Origin: Chitinophagaceae bacterium
GTDB taxonomy: Bacteria > Bacteroidota > Bacteroidia > Chitinophagales > Chitinophagaceae
Length of the DNA stretch: 64,000 bases
Assembly: GCA_947379895.1 (NCBI GenBank)
Contig: CANCPA010000002.1
Coordinates: forward strand, 1-64,000
Direction: 5' to 3'
Made by a program: the position numbers and the translations under genes. Shown here in pieces: positions 1-8,859 of the stretch; within the stretch, counting starts at the first letter, position 1, and the number at the start of each line of letters is the position of its first letter. Below the pieces are notes generated by a model. The model was not told the DNA's origin and ran no database searches. It was given only the letters and a program-made list of their open reading frames with translations.

Positions 1-1205
1 TCCCAAAACACACCTGGTTTAATGTACCATCCATTGCCCCATTGATATTTAAAACCTGCACCAAAACGCCATAATCCATACTGATAATCACCCGTTTGAG
101 TAGTTTTGATATTTGCTACAGTTACTTTTTGACTCCAAGTGCCATTTCTGCCAATTCCACCACCTTCGATGAAAGCCCTCAATGTTCCCGCATGATTCAA
201 ATTGCCCAATAAAGTTACTAAACCACCATATGCTAAATGATTTCCTGTAACATTTCCAATGTTCATTCCGTAACTAACAAATGGATCGACCTGAAGTGTA
301 ATAGGGGAATTATTGAAGAAGCTAAATTTCAATCCTGCTGTAACTAGAGGATGGCTTGTGGTATTATTGGCAGATAATGCTGTGTCTTTGTCATTAGTAA
401 TGATAGGCAATTGTTCCCATCCTATACCAACATAAGGTGACAAAGTATAGTCTAGACTTGTAACCTTCTTTTTCTCAGGAATAGCTAATAAACTTATCCT
501 TTTTGCAATACTATCATTGTATTTTTTATTTGCTGTTTCAAGTGCTTGTTTGATTGATAGATTTAATGCGTTAATAGAGTCAATCTTTTTATTTAATTTA
601 AATAATGAGTCATTGAATAAAGAATATTTAATAGAATCTGTATTAATTGGTAATTGTTTGGAGACTGAAGTACTTGGCAAAATTAGTTTTGGAATAACTT
701 TAGTTTGCGGAGTTATAACATTTGTTTGTGGTACAGTTGCCGGTGCACCGGATGACTGTACCTGAAAGTCTTTTAAATATACATCTTGTATTCTATTGGT
801 AACAGCTACTTTGGGTGAAATAAAAGTTTTTTTTCCAATGCAATCTGCAACGGTTACAACGCCTGTTTGGCTATTTGTACTATCTGCAAAATTTCCACCC
901 GAAGATTCCTGATTGGGTAACAATATTGTATTGAAATTAGAGGTTACTTCATTACCACAAATAGTCTTTGCCACTACTTTACCACTAACAGTCACAGTGG
1001 CATCACTATAGTTTTTTAGATAAACCGAAAATCCCTGACCATTTGTTAAACTGTAGGAGTGCCTTCCTAACCCACAATAAACACCTGAAATAGTTTGATT
1101 AGAAAGCTTTTTCCATGGACTATTCTTTTGGCTATTTCCAATTAGTGAAGAAAAAATAAGTAATATTAAAAAGCTGAATTTAAACAAGAAACTTTGCCTT
1201 AACAT
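1..1205 (-). CDS. Outer-membrane beta-barrel protein, 3' end missing
   Basis: I translated this frame by eye. It opens with ATG at 1205-1203 and stays open to the window edge, giving about 401 residues without a stop, so the C-terminus lies outside the window. Residues 1-26 form a signal peptide (basic MLRQSFLFK start, hydrophobic core, cleavage near IGNSQ). Residues ~30-150 look like an extracytoplasmic domain with paired cysteines. Residues ~190-250 are hydrophilic and probably helical or coiled. The remainder alternates polar and hydrophobic residues with many Gly and aromatic positions (YVGIGWEQLP, FGAGFKYQWG), typical of a transmembrane barrel. Exact function is not recognised. It could belong to the OMP_b-brl group widespread in Bacteroidota. 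Confidence 0.75.
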   Translation of the reverse strand, partial: MLRQSFLFKFSFLILLIFSSLIGNSQKNSPWKKLSNQTISGVYCGLGRHSYSLTNGQGFSVYLKNYSDATVTVSGKVVAKTICGNEVTSNFNTILLPNQESSGGNFADSTNSQTGVVTVADCIGKKTFISPKVAVTNRIQDVYLKDFQVQSSGAPATVPQTNVITPQTKVIPKLILPSTSVSKQLPINTDSIKYSLFNDSLFKLNKKIDSINALNLSIKQALETANKKYNDSIAKRISLLAIPEKKKVTSLDYTLSPYVGIGWEQLPIITNDKDTALSANNTTSHPLVTAGLKFSFFNNSPITLQVDPFVSYGMNIGNVTGNHLAYGGLVTLLGNLNHAGTLRAFIEGGGIGRNGTWSQKVTVANIKTTQTGDYQYGLWRFGAGFKYQWGNGWYIKPGVFW

Positions 1206-1383
1206 GATAAGTAATTAAATTAATAAATAAGGGTTAGCAAAACTAATAGTTTCTACAACTAGTAAATAAAATTAGTATAAAAAACACACAATTATAATGC
1301 TTTTAATTCATTTGAAAAATATACAATTTATATATCGACTAATTGTGAATTGAAATACAAACCGTTTTCTAGTAATTTTTAGA

Positions 1384-2181
1384 TTATAACTCATTAAAAA
1401 GACTTCCTGAATTCTCGCCAATAAACCATTTAAATTGTTCATGTAGCTTAATTACATTTCCCACAATTACCAAACTAGGCGAACTAAATTGTTGTTCTTT
1501 AAAATCTATCGAGCACTGCTTTAGAGTGGTAATATTAACTTTTTGTTGTGGGGTAGTGGCTTGTTCAATAACTGCCAAAGGAGTTTCCTTGTCCTGAATA
1601 TAATTCAACAACAACTCTGAAAGGTGAATTACATTTTTAGATGCCATATAAAATACAAGGGTATCATTAGCAGCCGTGATATACTTCCATTTATCGGCAG
1701 TAAAATCGGCACTAGGATTGAACGTAATCCACTGAACTCCTTGAGAATAACCTCGGGCTGTCAATGGAATCCCTGTGTATGCCGAAGCGCCTGCAGCAGC
1801 AGTAATACCCGGTATAATTTCGAATGGAATATTATGTTCTTTTAAACTTATTAGTTCATCGAGAACATTGCTAAAAAATGCTACATCCCCACCTTTTAAA
1901 CGCAAAACGGTATGCCCTTCTAAGGCATGAGTAACAATCAGTTGATTGATCTGTTCCTGCGATATTGATGCATTATTATAACCCTGCTTTCCTGCATTTA
2001 TAACTAAAACATCTTTTCGGGCATATAAATGAATTATCTCATGATTTACTAGCCTGTCACAGATAATGACATCGGCATCTCCCAATCTTTTTTGCAATTT
2101 GATAGTAATTAATTCTGCATCACCAGGCCCTGCACCTGCGATAATTACGCTTCCTTTTGTGGTTGTTTTCTTCTCTTCCAT
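1384..2181 (-). CDS. cobA: Uroporphyrinogen-III C-methyltransferase (SUMT-like)
   Basis: 265 residues. SUMT enzymes transfer two methyl groups from S-adenosylmethionine to uroporphyrinogen III to give precorrin-2, the precursor of siroheme. The SAM-binding loop GAGPGDAELITIK is at residues 16-28, the RLKGGD motif lies near residue 95, and GITAAAGASAYTGIPLTARG near 125. Several positions differ from the textbook enzyme: GGDVAFFSN replaces GGDPFxFGRG, and the segment after GIPLT is ARGYSQGVQWITF. It is therefore a divergent single-domain SUMT and not a fused CysG. It lies downstream of cysK and cysE on the same strand, which fits siroheme supply to sulfite reductase. A strong hairpin sits immediately before its start codon. 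Confidence 0.85.
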   Translation of the reverse strand: MEEKKTTTKGSVIIAGAGPGDAELITIKLQKRLGDADVIICDRLVNHEIIHLYARKDVLVINAGKQGYNNASISQEQINQLIVTHALEGHTVLRLKGGDVAFFSNVLDELISLKEHNIPFEIIPGITAAAGASAYTGIPLTARGYSQGVQWITFNPSADFTADKWKYITAANDTLVFYMASKNVIHLSELLLNYIQDKETPLAVIEQATTPQQKVNITTLKQCSIDFKEQQFSSPSLVIVGNVIKLHEQFKWFIGENSGSLFNEL

Positions 2182-2195
2182 TTATATAAAATAAG

Positions 2196-2235
2196 AAGCC
2201 TGTCAGGAAATAAAATATTATTTCCTGACAGGCTT
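2196..2235 (-). terminator. 18-bp perfect hairpin between cysK and cobA
   Basis: Arms 2196-2213 and 2218-2235 are perfectly complementary (AAGCCTGTCAGGAAATAA and its complement) around a 4-nt centre. On the minus strand the hairpin is followed by a U-rich stretch (CTTATTTTATA), so it resembles an intrinsic terminator for cysE-cysK. Its foot is only 14 nt from the cobA ATG, so it could instead act as an attenuator or cover the cobA translation start. Confidence 0.75.
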
Positions 2236-2255
2236 AAAGTAAAAATGCTATTTAA

Positions 2256-3167
2256 TTAAAATAATCCTTCAATAGACAAATAACGTTCGCCAGTATCATA
2301 ATTAAAGGTAAGAACTGTTGCCCCTGCAGGTATTTCAGCTAGTTTTTGTGCCACTGCTGCTAATGATGCACCTGTAGAAACGCCGACAAATATACCTTCT
2401 TCTTTTGCAATTCGTTGTGCATAAGTGAAAGCTGCGTCTTTACTTACTTTAATTACGCCATCCAAGATACCAACATTTAATATTGAAGGAACAAATCCTG
2501 CTCCAATTCCTTGTAAAGGGTGAGGACCGGGAGCACCTCCACTTAATACAGGAGACAATTCAGGTTCTACTGCAAAAACTTTCAAATTAGGGAACTTAGC
2601 CTTCAATATTTCACCTACACCTGTTATATGACCACCTGTTCCAACACCTGTAATTAGATAATCGATACCATTTGGAAAATCATTTAAGATTTCTTGAGCA
2701 GTTGTCTTACGATGAATTTCTGTATTTGCCTGATTATTAAATTGCTGCGGCATCCAAGCATTTGGAGTAGTTTCGCTCAATTCTGTTGCTTTTTCTATTG
2801 CACCCTTCATTCCTTTTTCACGAGGAGTAAGCACAAATTCAGCACCATACAATGCCATGAGTCTTCTACGTTCAATACTCATGCTTTCTGGCATTACTAA
2901 AATGATTTTGTAGCCTTTAACAGCCGCTACCAATGCTAAACCAATACCGGTATTTCCAGAAGTTGGTTCAATGATGATGCTGTCTTTATTCAAAAGACCT
3001 TTTTCTTCTGCATCTTCAATCATTGCCAAGGCAATACGATCTTTGATGCTAGATCCTGGATTTGTCTTTTCAAGTTTGATATAAACTTTATGGTCATTAC
3101 CAAAAAGTCTGTTGATTAACACATGCGGTGTATTACCGATTGTTCCGAGAATGTTGTTTGCTACCAT
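2256..3167 (-). CDS. cysK: Cysteine synthase A (O-acetylserine sulfhydrylase)
   Basis: 303 residues, the normal length for the family. It is a PLP enzyme that replaces the acetyl group of O-acetylserine with sulfide to make cysteine. The PLP lysine is K42 in NPGSSIKDR. The substrate loop [10 protein letters not shown] is near residue 69, the phosphate-binding [12 protein letters not shown] near 175, and [10 protein letters not shown] in the C-terminal part. The N-terminal [10 protein letters not shown] resembles the usual NTPLV start. It begins 14 nt after the cysE stop, so the two genes are almost certainly one transcription unit, and CysE and CysK are known to form the cysteine synthase complex. 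Confidence 0.95.
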   Translation of the reverse strand: MVANNILGTIGNTPHVLINRLFGNDHKVYIKLEKTNPGSSIKDRIALAMIEDAEEKGLLNKDSIIIEPTSGNTGIGLALVAAVKGYKIILVMPESMSIERRRLMALYGAEFVLTPREKGMKGAIEKATELSETTPNAWMPQQFNNQANTEIHRKTTAQEILNDFPNGIDYLITGVGTGGHITGVGEILKAKFPNLKVFAVEPELSPVLSGGAPGPHPLQGIGAGFVPSILNVGILDGVIKVSKDAAFTYAQRIAKEEGIFVGVSTGASLAAVAQKLAEIPAGATVLTFNYDTGERYLSIEGLF

Positions 3168-3181
3168 TATTTATTTTTTAA

Positions 3182-4015
3182 TTATATGACAAAATTTAAA
3201 ACATCTGAAAAATTGTATTTCTCCCTGACTTTTATCTTACTTTCATGATATACAATCGAGTAAGACTCCACGCTATTTGTCAGCCATACATTACCACCAA
3301 TGATGCTATCATGACCAATGATCGTTCTTCCTCCCAAAATTGTGGCTCCACTATAAATTACAACATTATCTTCAATTGTGGGATGACGTTTACTAGAAGC
3401 ATGTGCCTTATCTACATTCAAAGCCCCGAGGGTTACGCCCTGATAAAGTTTTACGTTGTTACCAATTGATGCAGTTTCTCCCACTACTATTCCCGTACCA
3501 TGATCAATCGTGAAAGCTGTTCCAATTGTAGCACCCGGATGAATATCTATGCCAGTTTTACTATGTGCATATTCTGATAAGAGTCTAGGAAGAGTTTGAA
3601 TTTGTTGTTTATGTAATTGATGTGCAATTCGATATACTGCGGTTGCATAAAATCCGGGGTAGGCAATAAGTACTTCTTCTATTGATTTAGCAGCAGGATC
3701 AAACTCCAAGGTAGCAGTTGCATCTTTCAATAATTCCTGATAAATAATGGGAAGAGATTCGAAAAATATTGCAGTATTCTCTTTCACTAAAGTCTCGTCC
3801 TTTATTAATTCGAATATTATAGTCGCAAAAGTATTTTTTAAATTTGCATAATGCGAAGTTAATGCTGCTTCTGTTTGAAATTTTTCCTGATAAGATGCGA
3901 AGAGGAAATTGAACAAGCTATCTACAAATGTTTCCGCTAATTCTTTGTCGGGAAAATTACCAAAACATTTTCTGTTCCGTTTAAATAATTCTGTAATAAA
4001 TGTTGCTTCGCTCAT
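3182..4015 (-). CDS. cysE: Serine O-acetyltransferase
   Basis: 277 residues. It acetylates L-serine with acetyl-CoA to give O-acetylserine, the CysK substrate, and is normally feedback-inhibited by cysteine. Residues 1-140 are the helical N-terminal region. The rest is a left-handed beta-helix of hexapeptide repeats (IDIHPGATIG, FTIDHGTGIVVGETASIG, GNNVKLYQGVTLGA), with the catalytic DHGTG motif and a C-terminal tail that ends near FVI. It is longer than enteric SAT N-termini and resembles the form common in Bacteroidota. It is the first gene of the cysE-cysK unit and is divergent from the SNF2 gene across an 806-nt gap. Confidence 0.93.
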   Translation of the reverse strand: MSEATFITELFKRNRKCFGNFPDKELAETFVDSLFNFLFASYQEKFQTEAALTSHYANLKNTFATIIFELIKDETLVKENTAIFFESLPIIYQELLKDATATLEFDPAAKSIEEVLIAYPGFYATAVYRIAHQLHKQQIQTLPRLLSEYAHSKTGIDIHPGATIGTAFTIDHGTGIVVGETASIGNNVKLYQGVTLGALNVDKAHASSKRHPTIEDNVVIYSGATILGGRTIIGHDSIIGGNVWLTNSVESYSIVYHESKIKVREKYNFSDVLNFVI

Positions 4016-4821
4016 ATTTTATTTTGTATCCAAATATATTAAATGGGAAATAGAAAATCAAAAGTAAGCGTTTTTTTAATTACTCCATAGAAAAACTAGA
4101 CTATTGAATCTTTTTTTATAATTCTAATAACATTATTAATCAATTTGATAAACGTTTTGTGTGATTATAGGAATTGTTTTTTCGTTATTATAACGTCTTT
4201 ACCCAATCGGATTTTTTCTGTTAGTATTAATTGTATTGATTAAAAATCTAACATCAGTATCCAAACAATTCGGAAAATGGAATATTGTATTAGAATTGTT
4301 TAGGTGAATTATTGCATAGTTCGCTTTGAAAATGTTATTTAGATAATAATAATGTTCGAATGAAGACCTTAAAAAAAATGCAAGAAGTTAATCCTTACTT
4401 CACTCAAAATAAATGATTAACTCACCTTACGCAATAATTAATAAAGGTTATTAAGTCTAATTTATATTCTTCAACACAAAGACACAAATACTCAAAGTAG
4501 CACAAAAAAAAATGAAGTATTGATACTAATGAAGTGATTTTAAAGAACTTAGAGCCTTTGCGACTTAGTTTCTTTGTGGCAATAGAAATAAAAAAAGACA
4601 AAAAGCATTTGATTCAAACTATTGCGTAAGGTGAATGATTAAATAAATTTTTATGCTAAAAGTTTATTTATCAAGATTAATCCTAGAGAAAAAATTGGGT
4701 TTATCCACCCTTGTTAGATTCTATTAACGCTAACTCACTTTTACTTCCTTATTTTTGACTGTTATCTAATTGTTTCACTTCTTGTGAAATTTTTTTTTCG
4801 GAAACGCGCTATTATTACATT
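4016..4821. other. 806-nt divergent intergenic region
   Basis: Between cysE (minus) and the SNF2 gene (plus). It is A+T rich and contains the MITE-like element at 4421-4634. No ORF of useful size, tRNA or obvious riboswitch was seen. Promoters for both flanking genes should lie here, but I could not place them confidently. Confidence 0.6.
4421..4634. mobile_element. MITE-like element with 15-bp TIRs and 8-bp flanking direct repeats
   Basis: TCACCTTACGCAATA at 4422-4436 is perfectly inverted at 4620-4634. The element is flanked by the direct repeat ATGATTAA at 4413-4420 and 4635-4642, consistent with a target-site duplication. The interior contains a second, looser inversion: cacaaagacacaaat near 4475 against the segment ending tttctttgtggc near 4580. 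No coding frame is present, so mobilisation would need a transposase from elsewhere. Confidence 0.65.
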
Positions 4822-7800
4822 ATGATTGAATTGAATGAACACCAAAAAGATTCATTAAAAGTATTTATCAAAACTGAAATTTCTAATGCAATTGTTGCAA
4901 GAGGGAAAGGAATCAAGCAAAAAGTGGAATCTATAATATATGGAGAACATAATACCGTTTCTGCTATTGTACAAGGTTCAACCCGTGAAAAATATAAGGT
5001 TGAAATAGATATTCATCCTCGTGCACAAATAGTGAATGCTAGCTGCACTTGTTATTATTTTTTAGATTCTTTTGATAATTGTAAACATATAGCAGCAGTT
5101 GTTTTGAATTGCATTTCAGGAGAGGAAGAATTGAAAAGTAAGATTGCTGGAAATAAAGATCTTTTAATTTCTTTGTTGAGTGAAAAAATGGTACAACCTG
5201 CATCTACTTTATTACCTGATAATGAGGTAAAGACAATGATAGGAATGGAATTTACAATGATGTCTATTCCTGACTATTGGACTATTAGCGCCAATTTAAA
5301 TGTTAATCAAAAAACTAGGACTCTTTACTCTGCAAAGAAAGAATATTCTGTTTTAAAATCTGATGATGGGAAACGCTTTGATATGTATCATAGCAAGAGT
5401 AAACAACATTCGTTTATTCAAAAAGCAATGAAGAAGAATCAATTTGTTGTAGGTTGTAATTGCAAACTATTTGATGCAATACAACCCTGTCATCATATTT
5501 GGGGATTATTGCTCATACTTAGGGATAAATATGACAGATTCTATTTTCAACAATTTGAAGACACTACCGCCGAGAAAGAGGAATTATTAAAACCATACGG
5601 ATTAAGTTTACAAGACGAATTAGCTAAAGAATTCAAATTTGCTATAGATTATTCGGGAAATATTGTTCTTTTAGAAAAGCCGAAGGGCTTACTTCCATTA
5701 TTTTCCGAATCAAATGGAGCTTGGAATGGGATTACTAAGTTATTACCTCTCAAAAAAATAAAAACTACATTTGAGAATCCAATAATAAATTTAGCTACGA
5801 CTATTAAAAAGGCAGAAGAACCCTTTGATACTGCACTACTATTTAACCTAAACTCGAATGCATTTGAAGGATTTAGGATTGAATGCTTTAAGATAACCCA
5901 AAAAGGTACGAAAGTCACCTTCACAAACCACAAACTGAAAACAAAAGATGACTTATCTGTTTTTGATAATGCGCCTGTTGGCATGCAAAATGGTTTATTT
6001 CATTTAATAGAAGATAGTTTGGTTAGACTGTTAAGAGCTGAAACGAGTGCTTATAATATTTCGAGTAGTCAGCCCTTCAGAAACTTAACTGATCAACAAT
6101 TTCAAATAATTAGTCGGGAATACCGAAATGTTTTTACTCAAATGGCGCCTTATTTGAGTGAATGGAAACATATTTACTACTTACCCGATCAAGAGCGATT
6201 TACAAAAAATAATGTTGTACAATGCAAAATTGTGGAAACACCTTTAAGCTATAAGATATTGCTTGAGGAGGATGAAAAAACTGTAGGATTGAGGGTTTAT
6301 TTGATTGATAATGAAACTGGAACTGAAATAAAGGGATATACAAGCCATAAGTTTTTAATTCTTCATAACAAAACCTTTTATTTTTTTCCTGAAGGAATAG
6401 AAAAAATTAAACAGTATATGCCTGATGGGAAATTGTTTGTTCCTATTGCAGCAAAATCGCAATTCATAAATCAGATTGTATTACCACTTTCTACTCAATT
6501 TGATATTGACTTTGGAGAGGTTATTAAGACAGGGAAAATGGTTGCTGAGCCAGAACCTAGGGTGTATTTGAGTGAATTGAATGAGAAGTTCTTAATGATA
6601 TCGCCAAAATGGTTATATGGCGATTACGAAATGGACAATGATCAAGATGAGATTACTACAATGGAAACAATTGATGGGCTTTTGAATATTGAAAGAAAGC
6701 CTATTGAAGAATTGAAATTGGTGGAGAGTTTGAGGAGGTTACATCCTTCGTTTCAGAGCCAGAATAACGGCTATTTCTATCTTCACTTTGACGAAGTGAT
6801 GAAAAAGAACTGGTTTTTGAAGATGTATCAGGAACTACAGGAAATGGATATTCCAATTTTTGGAATGAATACTCTTAAGCGGTTTAAATACAACACGAAT
6901 ACTGCTAAGATGGATTTCAAAACCGGAAGTGGCACCGATTGGTTTGATATTCGTATTCAAGTAAGTTATGGCGATCAGATAGTTCCTTTGGCAACTTTAA
7001 GAAAGGCAATTATTAATAAGCAGCAGTTTGTATTGTTGAGTGACGGCACATTAGGAATGCTCCCCGACGAATGGATTAAGAAGTTTGCCTCATTAATGCG
7101 AATGGGGACGATTAAGGACGATAGTATGCAAGTAAGTAAACTTCATTGGACAGTCATTGATCAATTACACGAACGGGTGGATGAAGAGTCTATTTTGAAG
7201 GAGATCGCTGATAAAAAGAAGCGGTTGAAGGAGATAGATAATGTTAAGAAAATAAAGTTGCCTACTAATATTAAAGCGACACTGAGAGATTATCAAAAAT
7301 CAGGTTTTCAATGGATGAATTTGTTAGATGATATGGGATGGGGAGGTTGTCTTGCTGATGATATGGGATTAGGAAAGACTTTGCAAACACTTGCATTCTT
7401 GAGTGCCATGCAAACGAAACATAAGGGTGAAACGCATTTGATAGTTTGTCCTACATCACTCATTTATAATTGGCAAACTGAGATTGATAAGTTTACTCCT
7501 AACCTTAATTATTTTATTCATTATGGGGCTGATAGAGTTTTAGAGGAACATGATATACTCAATGCCGATGTTGTGATTACTAGCTATGGTATTCTTCGTA
7601 GCGATATTGAACAATTAATACAGTATCGGTTTGGATATATTATTTTAGATGAAAGTCAGGCGATAAAGAACCATTTATCACAAACGGCTAAGGCTGCACA
7701 AGTCATAAATAGTAGAAATAGACTGATTTTAAGTGGTACGCCAGTACAGAACAATACATTCGATTTGTATTCACAGTTCAACTTTATTAATCCGGGGCTA

Positions 7801-8670
7801 TTGGGAAATATGGATTTTTTCAAGACGGAGTTTGCTAATAAAATTGACAAGGACAATGATAAAGACAAAACGAATGAATTGCGTAAGCTTATCTATCCAT
7901 TTATGCTCCGTCGTACTAAAGAACAAGTAGCAAAGGACCTTCCCGATAAGACCGAAACAATATTATGGTGCGAAATGGAAAGTAAACAACGGACTATTTA
8001 CAATAGCTTCAAAGATGAATATAGAAAGAACATTTTAAAGAAAATTGAAGAGGAAGGATTTGCTAAAGCAGGTATTTATATATTGAGTGGATTAACAAAG
8101 CTCCGTCAAATTTGTGATAGTCCTGCCATTTTGAATGAGGAGGAAGCCTATCCGAATGTTAGTATTAAAATAGACGAATTAATGCGTGAGATTGAGGAAA
8201 ACTCAAGTAATCATAAGGCACTAGTATTTAGTCAGTTTACTACAATGTTGCAACTAATAGGGAAGGAGTTGGACAAAAGGAAAGTAGCCTTTTTTTATTT
8301 GGATGGAAGTACTAAGGCTGCTGACAGACAAAAGGCGGTGGCTGAATTTCAGGAGAATGATGAAGTGAAGATTTTCCTAATTAGTTTAAAGGCAGGAGGA
8401 GTGGGATTGAATTTGACGGCAGCTGATTATGTTTACATGGTAGATCCATGGTGGAATCCTGCAACCGAACAACAGGCAATTGACCGTACACATCGTATTG
8501 GTCAGAAGAAGAGTGTTTTTGCCTATAAACTGATTTGTAAGGATTCAATTGAGGAAAAGATTTTGCAGTTACAACAAAAGAAGAAATCTCTAAGTGCAGA
8601 TTTGATAAGCGACGAAAATGGGTTTGTGAAAAAACTCACGAAGGAAGATGTGACGTATCTGTTTAGTTAG
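4822..8670 (+). CDS. SNF2-family ATPase/helicase with two SWIM zinc fingers
   Basis: 1,282 residues. The C-terminal ~480 residues form a complete SNF2 motor: Walker A ADDMGLGKT near residue 846-853, DESQ Walker B near 943, SGTPVQN, then the helicase C lobe ending in SLKAGGVGLNLTAADYV, DPWWNPATEQQAIDR and HRIGQ. These enzymes translocate on double-stranded DNA and remodel protein-DNA complexes such as stalled RNA polymerase. The N-terminus carries a SWIM finger with C75, C77, C87 and H89, and a second CxC...CxH set at C212, C214, C223 and H225. The middle ~500 residues match no named domain I recognise. The gene stands alone with no methylase or nuclease beside it, so there is no sign of a restriction or defence cassette. 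Confidence 0.9.
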   Translation: MIELNEHQKDSLKVFIKTEISNAIVARGKGIKQKVESIIYGEHNTVSAIVQGSTREKYKVEIDIHPRAQIVNASCTCYYFLDSFDNCKHIAAVVLNCISGEEELKSKIAGNKDLLISLLSEKMVQPASTLLPDNEVKTMIGMEFTMMSIPDYWTISANLNVNQKTRTLYSAKKEYSVLKSDDGKRFDMYHSKSKQHSFIQKAMKKNQFVVGCNCKLFDAIQPCHHIWGLLLILRDKYDRFYFQQFEDTTAEKEELLKPYGLSLQDELAKEFKFAIDYSGNIVLLEKPKGLLPLFSESNGAWNGITKLLPLKKIKTTFENPIINLATTIKKAEEPFDTALLFNLNSNAFEGFRIECFKITQKGTKVTFTNHKLKTKDDLSVFDNAPVGMQNGLFHLIEDSLVRLLRAETSAYNISSSQPFRNLTDQQFQIISREYRNVFTQMAPYLSEWKHIYYLPDQERFTKNNVVQCKIVETPLSYKILLEEDEKTVGLRVYLIDNETGTEIKGYTSHKFLILHNKTFYFFPEGIEKIKQYMPDGKLFVPIAAKSQFINQIVLPLSTQFDIDFGEVIKTGKMVAEPEPRVYLSELNEKFLMISPKWLYGDYEMDNDQDEITTMETIDGLLNIERKPIEELKLVESLRRLHPSFQSQNNGYFYLHFDEVMKKNWFLKMYQELQEMDIPIFGMNTLKRFKYNTNTAKMDFKTGSGTDWFDIRIQVSYGDQIVPLATLRKAIINKQQFVLLSDGTLGMLPDEWIKKFASLMRMGTIKDDSMQVSKLHWTVIDQLHERVDEESILKEIADKKKRLKEIDNVKKIKLPTNIKATLRDYQKSGFQWMNLLDDMGWGGCLADDMGLGKTLQTLAFLSAMQTKHKGETHLIVCPTSLIYNWQTEIDKFTPNLNYFIHYGADRVLEEHDILNADVVITSYGILRSDIEQLIQYRFGYIILDESQAIKNHLSQTAKAAQVINSRNRLILSGTPVQNNTFDLYSQFNFINPGLLGNMDFFKTEFANKIDKDNDKDKTNELRKLIYPFMLRRTKEQVAKDLPDKTETILWCEMESKQRTIYNSFKDEYRKNILKKIEEEGFAKAGIYILSGLTKLRQICDSPAILNEEEAYPNVSIKIDELMREIEENSSNHKALVFSQFTTMLQLIGKELDKRKVAFFYLDGSTKAADRQKAVAEFQENDEVKIFLISLKAGGVGLNLTAADYVYMVDPWWNPATEQQAIDRTHRIGQKKSVFAYKLICKDSIEEKILQLQQKKKSLSADLISDENGFVKKLTKEDVTYLFS

Positions 8671-8800
8671 ATTCAACTTGCAAGTTACAGGATGCTTGTT
8701 TCAAGTGCTTATACAATCTTTAGCTTGAAGCTAGCAACCTGCAACTAGTAACTAGTAACCAGTTACCGGTAATCTGCGATAACGATAAACTTCAATCTTA
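8671..8800. repeat. Palindromic intergenic repeat of the GTAACTAGTAACC type
   Basis: Words such as acttgcaagttacagg, agcaacctgcaac and tagtaactagtaacc are packed into this gap and partly pair with each other (gtttcaag at ~8729 with cttgaagc at ~8753). Similar wording recurs near 42,600 and 60,911-61,085. It is a dispersed repeat and has no coding potential. Confidence 0.45.
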
Positions 8801-8846
8801 AAAGTCCTAATTTATATTTCATTATCTATCACTCCCTGTCAACCTC

Positions 8847-8854
8847 TATATTTG
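8847..8854 (+). promoter_or_regulatory. Bacteroidota -7 box (TATATTTG) abutting the ABC-F start
   Basis: The TAnnTTTG box ends 5 nt before the ATG at 8860. Transcription from such a box usually starts a few nucleotides downstream, so the mRNA would be leaderless or nearly so. No Shine-Dalgarno sequence is present. Confidence 0.6.
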
Positions 8855-8859
8855 CAGCT

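Noticed and set aside
4142-4157. Exact 16-mer AATTTGATAAACGTTT shared with 53692-53707, both upstream of minus-strand genes
   Set aside because: In an A+T-rich 64-kb window a few exact 16-mer matches are expected by chance, and the two downstream genes have no obvious link.
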